Assembly (NCBI GenBank): GCA_947258675.1
Contig: CAMYJP010000071.1
Location: 1 to 23,897 of the forward strand
Direction of reading: 5' to 3'
Source: an uncultured Desulfobulbaceae bacterium
GTDB lineage: Bacteria > Desulfobacterota > Desulfobulbia > Desulfobulbales > BM004
DNA: 23,897 nt
In this document: one piece after another, positions 8,933-16,342 of the stretch
Numbering within the stretch: position 1 is the first letter of the stretch
How the letters are laid out: every line of letters begins with the position of its first letter
Translations under genes and position numbers: made by a program
The notes under the pieces: model-generated
The model's database searches: none
Told to the model about the DNA's origin: nothing
What the model saw: only the letters and a program-made list of their open reading frames with translations

Positions 8933-9877
8933 ATGGACTATTACAAAACATTAGGAATCGCCAAAACAGCTTCTGACAATGAGATAAAAAAATCCTATAG
9001 AAAGCTGGCGATGAAGTATCACCCGGATAAGAATAAGGGAAACAAGGAAGCTGAAGAAAAATTTAAGAAGATAAGCGAAGCGTACGCAGTTCTTTCTGAT
9101 AAAGAAAAACGGCAGCAATATGATATGTACGGTTCGGATGCTTTTCAACAGAGATATTCCCAGGAAGACATTTTTCGAGGGTCAAATCTTGGCGACATTC
9201 TCCGAGAATTTGGTTTCGGTGGTATGGGTGGAAGCTCTAGAGGCTCTAGAGCTGGTGGGGGGAGTCCGTTTGAAGCCTTTTTCCAACAGGCTTCGGGCAT
9301 GGGAGGAGGTGGGCAAGAGAATATCTTCTCTCACAGACGTTCACGTCAGCCGGTAAAAGGCAGTAATCTGACCTCTGAATTGGCAATATCATTAAATGAT
9401 GTGTTGACGGGAGCAGAGAAAACTATCTCTTTAAGACGTGGAGATAGGTCAGAAAATGTATCGGTCAAGGTGCCGGCTGGGATTGAAGAAGGCAAAAAAC
9501 TGCGGTTGTCAGGAAAAGGTGTGCCATCACCTGAAGGTGGGATGCCAGGAGATCTTTTCCTGATTATCAAGATTTTGCCACATGCTGTTTTCTCAAGGGT
9601 TGGCAAGGATCTTTTTCTTCAAAAAAAAATTCCATTCAGTTCGGCATGTCTGGGAGCACGAATAGAGGTTTCCACCCTTGAAGGAAAGCAATTGCAGGTG
9701 AAGGTGCCAGCAGGGGTTCAACAGACCTCGAAATTACGTCTTAAAGGGCATGGTTTGCCTGCCGGTCCGAAGGGGACCCGGGGCGATATCTATGTCACTG
9801 TAGCAATAGATATCCCTAAGAATCTTACTGGTGAGCAAAAAAAGCTTATAAAGCAGTTGGCAAAAGATGGACTTTAA
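8933..9877 (+). CDS. cbpA: DnaJ-class co-chaperone without zinc finger (CbpA-like)
   Basis: J-domain proteins stimulate the ATPase of DnaK and deliver substrates to it. The J domain spans residues 1-68 with the HPD motif (YHPDKNKG). A Gly/Phe/Ser-rich linker (about 85-135) precedes the two C-terminal beta-sandwich substrate-binding domains (about 145-300, with [21 protein letters not shown] and a second related [21 protein letters not shown]). The CxxCxGxG zinc-finger repeats of true DnaJ are absent, which places it in the class II/CbpA group. The 314-residue length fits. No cbpM partner follows. The stop overlaps the convergent leuD stop by 4 bp. There is a 128-bp gap after ssb. Confidence 0.94.
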   Translation: MDYYKTLGIAKTASDNEIKKSYRKLAMKYHPDKNKGNKEAEEKFKKISEAYAVLSDKEKRQQYDMYGSDAFQQRYSQEDIFRGSNLGDILREFGFGGMGGSSRGSRAGGGSPFEAFFQQASGMGGGGQENIFSHRRSRQPVKGSNLTSELAISLNDVLTGAEKTISLRRGDRSENVSVKVPAGIEEGKKLRLSGKGVPSPEGGMPGDLFLIIKILPHAVFSRVGKDLFLQKKIPFSSACLGARIEVSTLEGKQLQVKVPAGVQQTSKLRLKGHGLPAGPKGTRGDIYVTVAIDIPKNLTGEQKKLIKQLAKDGL

Positions 9878-10392
9878 TACTTTTCTTTGGCAAAAGCCAG
9901 CCAGCCGCCCGCTTTAATAAGTTCTCTGTCAAAGGTGTCCAATTCAAAGGTAAAGGTCTCCTTTTTATCACCATTAGCCACGATTTTGTTGCCAACAAGA
10001 TCTATTTGAATGTCCACATTGTCGCCTAGATTGAAAAGCGTTTGAATATTCTCGGGCGGCAATTCCAGTGCCAGCAACCCGCAATTGAACATGTTTTGTC
10101 TGAAAATTCTGGCAAAATTCTCTGCTATTACAACATTAATGTCATTTACCTCGAAGACCCAAACGGCATGTTCCCTGGAAGAGCCGCAACCGAAATTTTT
10201 CCTTGTTACAATTACTTTTGCCAGTTGAAGCGATTCCGTGTTCGGATCAAAACCTTCTATTTTCAGATCTTCAAGAATATATGGTTTGAGATCTATTTTG
10301 GTATTTTCTGTGAGATATTTAGCCGGAATTATTTCATCTGTGTTTATGTCATTTCGGTCGAGAAACAGGGCCGGTCCACCAAATTTTTTCAT
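9874..10392 (-). CDS. leuD: 3-isopropylmalate dehydratase small subunit (LeuD-type)
   Basis: This is the swivel subunit of an aconitase-superfamily hydro-lyase; with LeuC it isomerises 2-isopropylmalate to 3-isopropylmalate in leucine synthesis. The frame is open to 10452, but ATG 10392 is preceded by GGAG and avoids overlap with leuC, giving 172 residues, a normal length. Seen are [11 protein letters not shown] near the N-terminus and the family signature [10 protein letters not shown]. The substrate-discriminating loop reads YLTE (26-29), which does not by itself separate isopropylmalate from homoaconitate-type substrates. It lies 22 bp after leuC in one operon. Its stop overlaps the stop of the convergent cbpA gene. 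Confidence 0.92.
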   Translation of the reverse strand: MKKFGGPALFLDRNDINTDEIIPAKYLTENTKIDLKPYILEDLKIEGFDPNTESLQLAKVIVTRKNFGCGSSREHAVWVFEVNDINVVIAENFARIFRQNMFNCGLLALELPPENIQTLFNLGDNVDIQIDLVGNKIVANGDKKETFTFELDTFDRELIKAGGWLAFAKEKY

Positions 10393-10414
10393 ATCAGTCT
10401 CCACTAAAAAACTG

Positions 10415-11698
10415 CTAAAGGTACTTTCTCGGGTCAGTAATGTGTCCCGCAATTCCTGCAGCAGCAGCAGATGCCGGGCTCATCAGGTATACCATGCCGC
10501 CTTTTCCCATGCGGCCGTTAAAATTCCTGTTTGTAGTTGATGCACATGATTCTCCTTCAGCAAGAACTCCGGTACTCATACCAAGACATGCACCACAGGT
10601 TGGATTTGTAATACAGAAGCCTGCATCCATGAAAATTTTTATAATTCCTTCTTCCATTGCTTTAGAATATACATCTGGAGTTGCAGGAGAAAGAATGCAT
10701 CTCACATTGTCGGCGATTTTTCTGCCAGAAATGATCTTTGCCGCTTCACGCAGGTCTTCAATCCTGCCGTTTGTGCAGGATCCCATATATATCTGATCAA
10801 CAGGGATACCTTCCATTGCAGTTACATCTTTTACTTCATCAGGTTTATAGCCATAAGTCACCTGCGGCAGGAGGCTGGACACATCGATTGTCATTTCTTC
10901 AGCATAGCGGGCATCAGCATCCGAATGCCATTTTTTGAAATCAGCAACAGCTTCTTCGATTGAGCCATAGTCTTCTCTTATATATGTCCATAGATATTCA
11001 GCTGTGATTCGATCAGGTTGGCAGATTCCCGATGTGGCCCCTGCTTCAATAGCCATATTGCACAAGGTCATTCTCGATTCCATGGACATTGAATCCACGA
11101 CTGATCCCGCAAATTCTATAACCATGTTTGTAGCGCCATTGACAGTAATCTTGTTTATAATATGGAGAATAACATCTTTTGCATAAACACCTGGAGGCAA
11201 TGAACCTTCTATATTGATTTTAAATGTCTCTGGCAGTTTGAAGGAGCAAACTCCCTTGAGTATTCCAACCTCTAGGTCAGTAGTACCTATTCCAGCGGCA
11301 AAAGCACCAAAAGCTCCATGGGTGCATGTGTGAGAGTCTCCCATAATCACGGTATAGCCTGGCTTTATAAACCCTTTTTCCGGAAACAGCGCATGACAGA
11401 CACCATTGGTTCCTACATCGAAAAAGTCTTTAATACGGTGCCTTCTGGCCCAATCTCTTAATATTTTTGCCTGGGTTGCTGTTTTTGAGTCCTTAGATGG
11501 CGTCACATGGTCTATAACCGCTTTTATTTTATTGGGGTCAAATACCTGATCCATATTCCGAGCGACCAGGTCATTGATAGCAATTGGCGTGGTGATTTCA
11601 TGGCACATGACAACATCAATGTCCAAAACCATTTTATCGGGAGAAGGTGTGTCTCTCAGATGTGAAGAAAAAATTTTTTCTGATATGGTTTTACCCAT
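10415..11698 (-). CDS. leuC: 3-isopropylmalate dehydratase large subunit (LeuC-type)
   Basis: This is the [4Fe-4S] catalytic subunit that works with LeuD. Its 427 residues match the shorter archaeal/deltaproteobacterial LeuC-HacA group rather than the roughly 465-residue enterobacterial form. The three cluster ligands are visible as C308 (GSCTNGR), C368 and C371 (NPTCGACLG). Substrate-binding segments such as MGDSHTCTHGAFGAFAAGIGTTD are intact. ATG 11698 is preceded by AAGGAG. No leuA or leuB is in the window, so homoaconitate-, citramalate- or dimethylmalate-type substrates remain possible by family logic. Confidence 0.93.
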   Translation of the reverse strand: MGKTISEKIFSSHLRDTPSPDKMVLDIDVVMCHEITTPIAINDLVARNMDQVFDPNKIKAVIDHVTPSKDSKTATQAKILRDWARRHRIKDFFDVGTNGVCHALFPEKGFIKPGYTVIMGDSHTCTHGAFGAFAAGIGTTDLEVGILKGVCSFKLPETFKINIEGSLPPGVYAKDVILHIINKITVNGATNMVIEFAGSVVDSMSMESRMTLCNMAIEAGATSGICQPDRITAEYLWTYIREDYGSIEEAVADFKKWHSDADARYAEEMTIDVSSLLPQVTYGYKPDEVKDVTAMEGIPVDQIYMGSCTNGRIEDLREAAKIISGRKIADNVRCILSPATPDVYSKAMEEGIIKIFMDAGFCITNPTCGACLGMSTGVLAEGESCASTTNRNFNGRMGKGGMVYLMSPASAAAAGIAGHITDPRKYL

Positions 11699-11720
11699 GG
11701 TAATAGATCTCCTTGTAAAC

Positions 11721-11757
11721 AGTAGAAAATTTCGTAAACGAAATCATCGAATCTACT
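11721..11757. promoter_or_regulatory. Nested dyad over the leuCD start region (operator-like)
   Basis: ATTTCGT (11729-11735) and ACGAAAT (11738-11744) form a perfect 7-bp inverted repeat with a 2-bp centre. An outer pair, AGTAGA (11721-11726) and TCTACT (11752-11757), flanks it, and the outer right arm overlaps the predicted -10 hexamer. The placement suits a repressor site or a short leader hairpin. The regulator is unknown. Confidence 0.45.
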
Positions 11758-11778
11758 CCAGTAAGGTTTCGAAGTCAA
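11750..11778 (-). promoter_or_regulatory. Sigma70-type promoter for leuCD
   Basis: On the minus strand, TTGACT (11773-11778) and TAGATT (11750-11755) are exactly 17 bp apart. The predicted transcription start is near 11743, about 45 bases before the leuC ATG. Confidence 0.55.
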
Positions 11779-11917
11779 TGAATAGGTACTTTGGTAGAAC
11801 GACTGGTATCATAGGATTTTTGCCATTAGTAAATTATAGAGATTTTTTGCTTATTTTTTTTATTTGACGTCCTTTTTCAAGCATTATACTGTAGATTTCT
11901 TTCGTTCAGCAAATATT

Positions 11918-12003
11918 GATGGCGTCGTAAAAAGTCCGATCTCCTGCGTCGTAGCGGATCGCGAAATGCTCAACATACCATATGTATGCCTCCGCTTTCG
12001 CGG
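11918..12003. repeat. Truncated palindromic repeat containing a gene start
   Basis: Paired arms are symmetric about 11981: CGCGAAA (11960-11966) with TTTCGCG (11996-12002), and CATACCA/TATGTATG around the centre. The left flank GATGGCGTCGTAAAAAG resembles the end of small palindromic repeats I associate with deltaproteobacterial genomes (from memory), but no matching right flank is found, so the copy looks truncated. The downstream HD/GAF gene reads out of it. Confidence 0.5.
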
Positions 12004-13651
12004 AACCACTACTCCAGAAAGTAACCATGAGTCATATCAGATCAATGCAGATTTGATATGTGAAATTTCACAGCAGGAATATGGTGGAGTAAACGATCTG
12101 TTAAAGAATTTGTTTGTCGATCTTGCTGATCTGTATGAGGGAAAATGGCCATTATATGAAGCGTGTGAGGTAGGTTATCATAATCTTGCTCATACGATTG
12201 ATGTTGCACTGGCTGTAGCGAGAATGGCTGCCGGCTGGAACAGGGGCACTGACCGTGAACCAATATCAGAAGAGCTTTTTTTAGCAGGGATTACCGCAGC
12301 ATTATTCCATGACACAGGGTATATCAAGGATAAGGGCGATCATGAGGGTAAAGGCGGCAAATATACTTTTAACCATGTAGCAAGAAGCATACGCATTGCC
12401 AATGAATATCTGTTGGAAAATGAATGGCCCGAGGCCTTTTCAAAAATGGTCCCAAGATTAATAAGGCCAACGGATTTTCATAAAAATCAGGATCTTGCAG
12501 GAATGTTTGATTCAGAGAGCGAAGAGAATCTGGCCAGAATGTTGGCTACTGCTGATATGGTTTCCCAAATGGCAGATGTTGATTACATCACAAGAATTTC
12601 TGACTTATTTGAAGAATTCCAGGAAGCTTATAAACATGAAACATTAGAGTCTCTTACAAAGAGAGGAGTCCAGGTTTATACCTCGACCAGAGAGATTATT
12701 GACGGCACATTAACCTTTTACGAGCAGTTTGTTCTTCCACGCCTGGAACGTTTCGGGCGAATGGATCGCTATCTGGCTTCATTTTTTAATGACGGCCGTA
12801 ATCCCTATCAGGAAAATATAGCAGCGAATCTTTCTGGTCATCTCCTCTTCAGCCGCAGCCAATGGAATAGACTTGGAGAGATTCTTGAACAACTTGGGTT
12901 AGTGAGTAACGACCAGATAGAGCAGGCAGTTGAGAGACAGCTGCAACTGGAGGATAGAAAAGAGACAAGGAGCGTGGATACTGAAAGTAATCATAACAGC
13001 AGGTTGATTTCCTGGTTGAATCGGCAGGACTCAAGCAATCGACTTGGTGAAATCCTTTTGGACATGGATATAATTGACTCAGCCGACCTATGCCAGGGGC
13101 TTCTTGCTCAAATTCTGCCAACTGACCTTTTGATAGCCATGTCACGCGAGGAAACAATTTTCCTTTTGCAGGTTTCCATTATTTTGCATAACCCTAATAA
13201 GGGTGTTCATATTTTCAATTGTATCATGGAGATGATGAATGAATTAATTGGCTGCGAAACAAGCACGATCCATCTTGTTGATGATGTTAGTGGCAAAATG
13301 TTTGCCGCTGTTCCTCTATCAGTTGAGAGTAACTCCAGCCGGATGGAAAATTTCGGTATTGATAAAGGTCTGACAGGTTGGGTATATCGACACGGTAAAC
13401 CAGTAGCTATTAACAATGGTTATGAAGATAGCCGTTTTTTCCCAAAGCCGGTCGACTCAGCACATAAAAAAATCAAATCAATTCTGGTTGTGCCTTTTCA
13501 CATTAATGGACATCGGGTTGGTGTTTTAGAACTATTGAACAAAAAAGATTCTCAATTTACTGAGCATGATACAGAAATTGTAACATGTTTGATCAACATA
13601 ATGGGTACTGTCTTGGGGAATACACTTTCATTGCAGAGATTACTGCATTAA
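11966..13651 (+). CDS. HD-domain phosphohydrolase with GAF domain
   Basis: This is a cytosolic signalling protein with no membrane segment. The HD domain (about 60-260) shows YHNLAHTIDV (H72), ALFHDTGY (H115, D116) and ATADMVSQMAD. This pattern resembles metal-dependent cyclic-nucleotide phosphodiesterases more than HD-GYP enzymes. Two short related segments follow (about 302-327 and 358-384, RLGEILEQLGL and RLGEILLDMDI) and look like the GspE/PilB N-terminal helical module. A GAF domain fills about 400-555. Start: the frame is open from TTG 11864. The only in-frame ATG is 11966, within a palindromic repeat, and TTG 12053 is another option just before the conserved part. I use 11966 (561 aa) with low certainty. 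The substrate and ligand are unknown. Confidence 0.85.
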   Translation: MLNIPYVCLRFRGTTTPESNHESYQINADLICEISQQEYGGVNDLLKNLFVDLADLYEGKWPLYEACEVGYHNLAHTIDVALAVARMAAGWNRGTDREPISEELFLAGITAALFHDTGYIKDKGDHEGKGGKYTFNHVARSIRIANEYLLENEWPEAFSKMVPRLIRPTDFHKNQDLAGMFDSESEENLARMLATADMVSQMADVDYITRISDLFEEFQEAYKHETLESLTKRGVQVYTSTREIIDGTLTFYEQFVLPRLERFGRMDRYLASFFNDGRNPYQENIAANLSGHLLFSRSQWNRLGEILEQLGLVSNDQIEQAVERQLQLEDRKETRSVDTESNHNSRLISWLNRQDSSNRLGEILLDMDIIDSADLCQGLLAQILPTDLLIAMSREETIFLLQVSIILHNPNKGVHIFNCIMEMMNELIGCETSTIHLVDDVSGKMFAAVPLSVESNSSRMENFGIDKGLTGWVYRHGKPVAINNGYEDSRFFPKPVDSAHKKIKSILVVPFHINGHRVGVLELLNKKDSQFTEHDTEIVTCLINIMGTVLGNTLSLQRLLH

Positions 13652-13747
13652 AAAGCATGCTAACCTCAATTTTTCACGACTCTTATAGAAAAAAATGAAT
13701 TATCTGTTTGATTTTTGGTTATTAAATGCATTCTTTTAAGGGCTCGA

Positions 13748-14062
13748 TCATGATACTCTCTGTTTTTTCGCACTCCTGAAGAGAATTTTTCTGAAAGAGT
13801 CACCAGTGGCGAGACGATCTGCCCGAATCTGCTGCGGAACCAGGTAATCCGTATATCCACGTATACTCCAAGAGTACTCGAAGTCGGAGTTTATGTTCTT
13901 TAGAGTGCTTATCTCCTTCGGGCGTAGCTGATCACCTGGTTCCTCGAAGTCTGCGCTATGTGCATTTTCGAGCAGCTTGGCTTCTGAATAATCCGGGCTC
14001 AGAATATCGCCAATTAGCTTAAACGGTACAATCACCAATTGGTCCTGAAACATAACTTCCAT
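13748..14062 (-). CDS. Small hypothetical protein (doubtful)
   Basis: A 104-codon frame with protein-like composition (for example FKLIGDILSPDYSEAKLLE and SWSIRGYTDYLVPQQIRAD) but no recognised family. ATG 14062 has no ribosome site. It would leave only 28 bp to the divergent yejA start, so yejA's promoter would lie inside it. The frame stays open upstream (reading IPLKYKVG before the ATG), so the true start may differ or the gene may be a remnant. It also contains a 14-bp inverted repeat. Without it, 13652-14090 would be a 439-bp gene-free region. Confidence 0.4.
   Translation of the reverse strand: MEVMFQDQLVIVPFKLIGDILSPDYSEAKLLENAHSADFEEPGDQLRPKEISTLKNINSDFEYSWSIRGYTDYLVPQQIRADRLATGDSFRKILFRSAKKQRVS
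13836..13943. repeat. Inverted repeat with 14-bp arms
   Basis: GGAACCAGGTAATC (13836-13849) is mirrored by GATCACCTGGTTCC (13930-13943) with one mismatch and an 80-bp spacer. It lies within the doubtful small gene. It could mark a degenerate palindromic element or a cruciform. Confidence 0.45.
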
Positions 14063-14090
14063 TCCAACTTTATATTTTAAAGGAATATCA

Positions 14091-15956
14091 ATGACTAAGA
14101 TTAAGCAAATTTTAATACATCATCATTCGAAACCCCTGGTTAAACTAAATTTAAAAAATTTCTTTCTTCCTGTATGGGTCATAATTATTGCAATGATGAT
14201 AATAGCCTTTTCAAACGTTCCATGCTGGCCAGCCCATGGCGTCAGTATTGATGGTACATTAAAATATCCTGCAGATTTTAAAACATTTGATTATGTCTCA
14301 GAACAAGCGGTAAAGGGTGGCACTCTCAATCTACACGACCTCGGCAGTTTTGACAAAATGAACCCCTTCACCCTGAAGGGGTCGCCACCTGCGGGATTAG
14401 CAACTCTTGTCTTTGAAACTCTTGCGGTTGCAAGTCTGGATGAGCCTTTTGCGGAATACGGTTTGATTGCCAAGGATATCGCTTTGGCTGATGATAAATT
14501 GTCTGTTACCTTTACTCTCGATGATAAAGCCAGTTTTTCGGATGGTACACCTGTTACCCCAGAGGATGTCAAATTTTCTCTTGATACATTGAAAAGTGAA
14601 GCAGCTCATCCTTTTTATCAGACATATTTTCAAGATATCACCCATGCTGAAATATTGGATACGCATCGCATCCGTTTTCATTTTGCAAAGTTCAACAGGG
14701 AATTACACCTGATAGCCTGCCAGGTGCCAATCCTTTCTAGGGCTTTTTACACCTCAAATCCTTTTGAAGATCCCGGCATGAAACCTCCTCTAGGTTCAGG
14801 TCCTTATGTAATTTCTGATGTCAACCCCGGGAAATCAATAACATATAAGCGTAATCCGAAATATTGGGGTGAAAGTCATCCTACCCGGCGAGGTATGTTT
14901 AATTTTGATACAATTACTTATAAATATTTTAAAGACCAGATTGTTTCGGTGGAAGCATTTAAAGCCCACGAATTTGATTTCATGAACATTAATATCGCCA
15001 AGCAGTGGGTTCGTGATCTGACCGGACCAAAATTTGATAACCAATTTATACTTAAAGAAGCCTTACCCCATAAAAATAATGCCGGTATGCAGGGATTTGT
15101 GTTTAACATCAGAAAACCACTGTTTAGCGATCTCAAGGTCAGGAAAGCTTTGGCGTTTGCATTTGATTTTGAATGGGCGAACAGCAAGTTGTTTTTCAAT
15201 CAATACACAAGAAGCACAAGTTATTTCAGTAATTCGGATCTTGCTGCAGAAGGTCCTCCGCAAGGCTTGGAAAAGGAATACCTTGAGTCGTTTAAAGCAT
15301 CACTTCAACCTGAAATTTTTTCTCTACCCCCAGCTCCAATATCAACAAACCCTCCGAACAGTTTGCGTGGTAATTTGCGCAAGGCAAAAAGTCTGCTGGC
15401 AGAAGCAGGGTGGGGGATACAAGATGGCAAGTTGGTAAATAGTGCAGGTGAGGTATTTGATTTTGAAATTTTGCTGGTTTCGCCGTCTTTTGAACGTGTG
15501 ATGGCCGGGTTTGTGAAAAATTTAAAAAAGCTCGGCATAAAAGCCGATTACCGGACAATTGATCCAGCGCTTTATATTGATCGGTTGAACCGGTTTGATT
15601 TTGACATGACTGTCCATGTATTTGGACAATCCCAATCACCTGGAAATGAGCAGCGGGATTATTGGCATTCCAGTGCCGCAGACAGAAAAGGTTCTCGGAA
15701 TATTATCGGTATCAAAGATACGGTGGTGGATTCTCTTGTTGATAAAATCATATATGCGCAAACCCAAAAAGAACTGACTGCCGCATGCCGAGCTTTAGAT
15801 AGGGTGTTATTACACGGCCATTATGTTGTGCCTAACTGGTATGTTGCAAATCACCGTGTCGCTTACTGGAATAATTTTTCACGACCCGAAGTTTTACCAC
15901 TATACTTTAATCCCATGCAGGCCCTTATGACTTGGTGGATGAAGGTTGAACAGTAG
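14091..15956 (+). CDS. yejA: Periplasmic peptide-binding protein of ABC transporter, YejA-like (SBP family 5)
   Basis: YejA binds oligopeptides (and microcin C in enterobacteria) in the periplasm for the YejBEF importer. An N-terminal basic stretch and a hydrophobic segment (about 23-45) ending near AHG fit an export signal. The mature part follows YejA closely: KYPADFKTFDYVSEQAVKGG, SFDKMNPFTLKG, then SGPYVI, the EAFKAHEFDF region, GMQGFVFNIRKPLF and VRKALAFAFDFEWAN. The 621-residue length is normal. AAGGA precedes the ATG. No yejB, yejE or yejF genes follow; the next gene is unrelated after 386 bp, so the permease must be elsewhere or be shared. Confidence 0.93.
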   Translation: MTKIKQILIHHHSKPLVKLNLKNFFLPVWVIIIAMMIIAFSNVPCWPAHGVSIDGTLKYPADFKTFDYVSEQAVKGGTLNLHDLGSFDKMNPFTLKGSPPAGLATLVFETLAVASLDEPFAEYGLIAKDIALADDKLSVTFTLDDKASFSDGTPVTPEDVKFSLDTLKSEAAHPFYQTYFQDITHAEILDTHRIRFHFAKFNRELHLIACQVPILSRAFYTSNPFEDPGMKPPLGSGPYVISDVNPGKSITYKRNPKYWGESHPTRRGMFNFDTITYKYFKDQIVSVEAFKAHEFDFMNINIAKQWVRDLTGPKFDNQFILKEALPHKNNAGMQGFVFNIRKPLFSDLKVRKALAFAFDFEWANSKLFFNQYTRSTSYFSNSDLAAEGPPQGLEKEYLESFKASLQPEIFSLPPAPISTNPPNSLRGNLRKAKSLLAEAGWGIQDGKLVNSAGEVFDFEILLVSPSFERVMAGFVKNLKKLGIKADYRTIDPALYIDRLNRFDFDMTVHVFGQSQSPGNEQRDYWHSSAADRKGSRNIIGIKDTVVDSLVDKIIYAQTQKELTAACRALDRVLLHGHYVVPNWYVANHRVAYWNNFSRPEVLPLYFNPMQALMTWWMKVEQ

Positions 15957-16342
15957 TCCGCATTGTCTGAATATATAATTTTAGGCTGATTAAAATCAAA
16001 CGTGTCTAACATGATTATTTTATTAAATTTTGTATGTTATTTAAATATTTTATACCTGTAAAAAAAACAGTATTTACTGAATATTTATATTGACAAACAT
16101 ATGTCATGTTGTGGTATGTGTTTAAATCACTATTAGGCAGCGAATAGGTGTTGTTAAGAATCGTTGTAAATAGTATAGAATGTGATACGCTTTTTAAAGT
16201 GTGTATCATATCAAATCAGATTCATTAAAAATGCTCTAAGGTTTTTCTATTAAACTGTTTCTTTTTTTGTATGGAAACAGGCAGAAAAATCAGGGCATTA
16301 TAGTGATATATAATTCCACTCTATACGCCATAATAATTTGCT
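15957..16342. other. 386-bp AT-rich intergenic region
   Basis: No gene is supported here. It holds a promoter candidate (16151-16179), a dyad (16183-16208) and a second stem-loop: CTGTTTC (16255-16261) pairs perfectly with GAAACAG (16274-16280). No convincing terminator for yejA was found. The predicted leader of the downstream c-di-GMP operon would be about 155 bases and include both dyads. Confidence 0.5.
16151..16208 (+). promoter_or_regulatory. Candidate promoter and overlapping dyad for the PilZ/HD-GYP operon
   Basis: TTGTTA (16151-16156) and TATAGA (16174-16179) are 17 bp apart. An inverted repeat, TGATAC (16183-16188) with GTATCA (16203-16208) plus inner CTTT/AAAG, lies over the predicted start point, as an operator or leader hairpin would. 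Both are sequence-only predictions. Confidence 0.35.

Noticed and set aside
15960..16005. Terminator after yejA (ATTTTA...TAAAAT pairing)
   Set aside because: A 6-bp all-AT stem with no T-tract is expected by chance in this AT-rich region.
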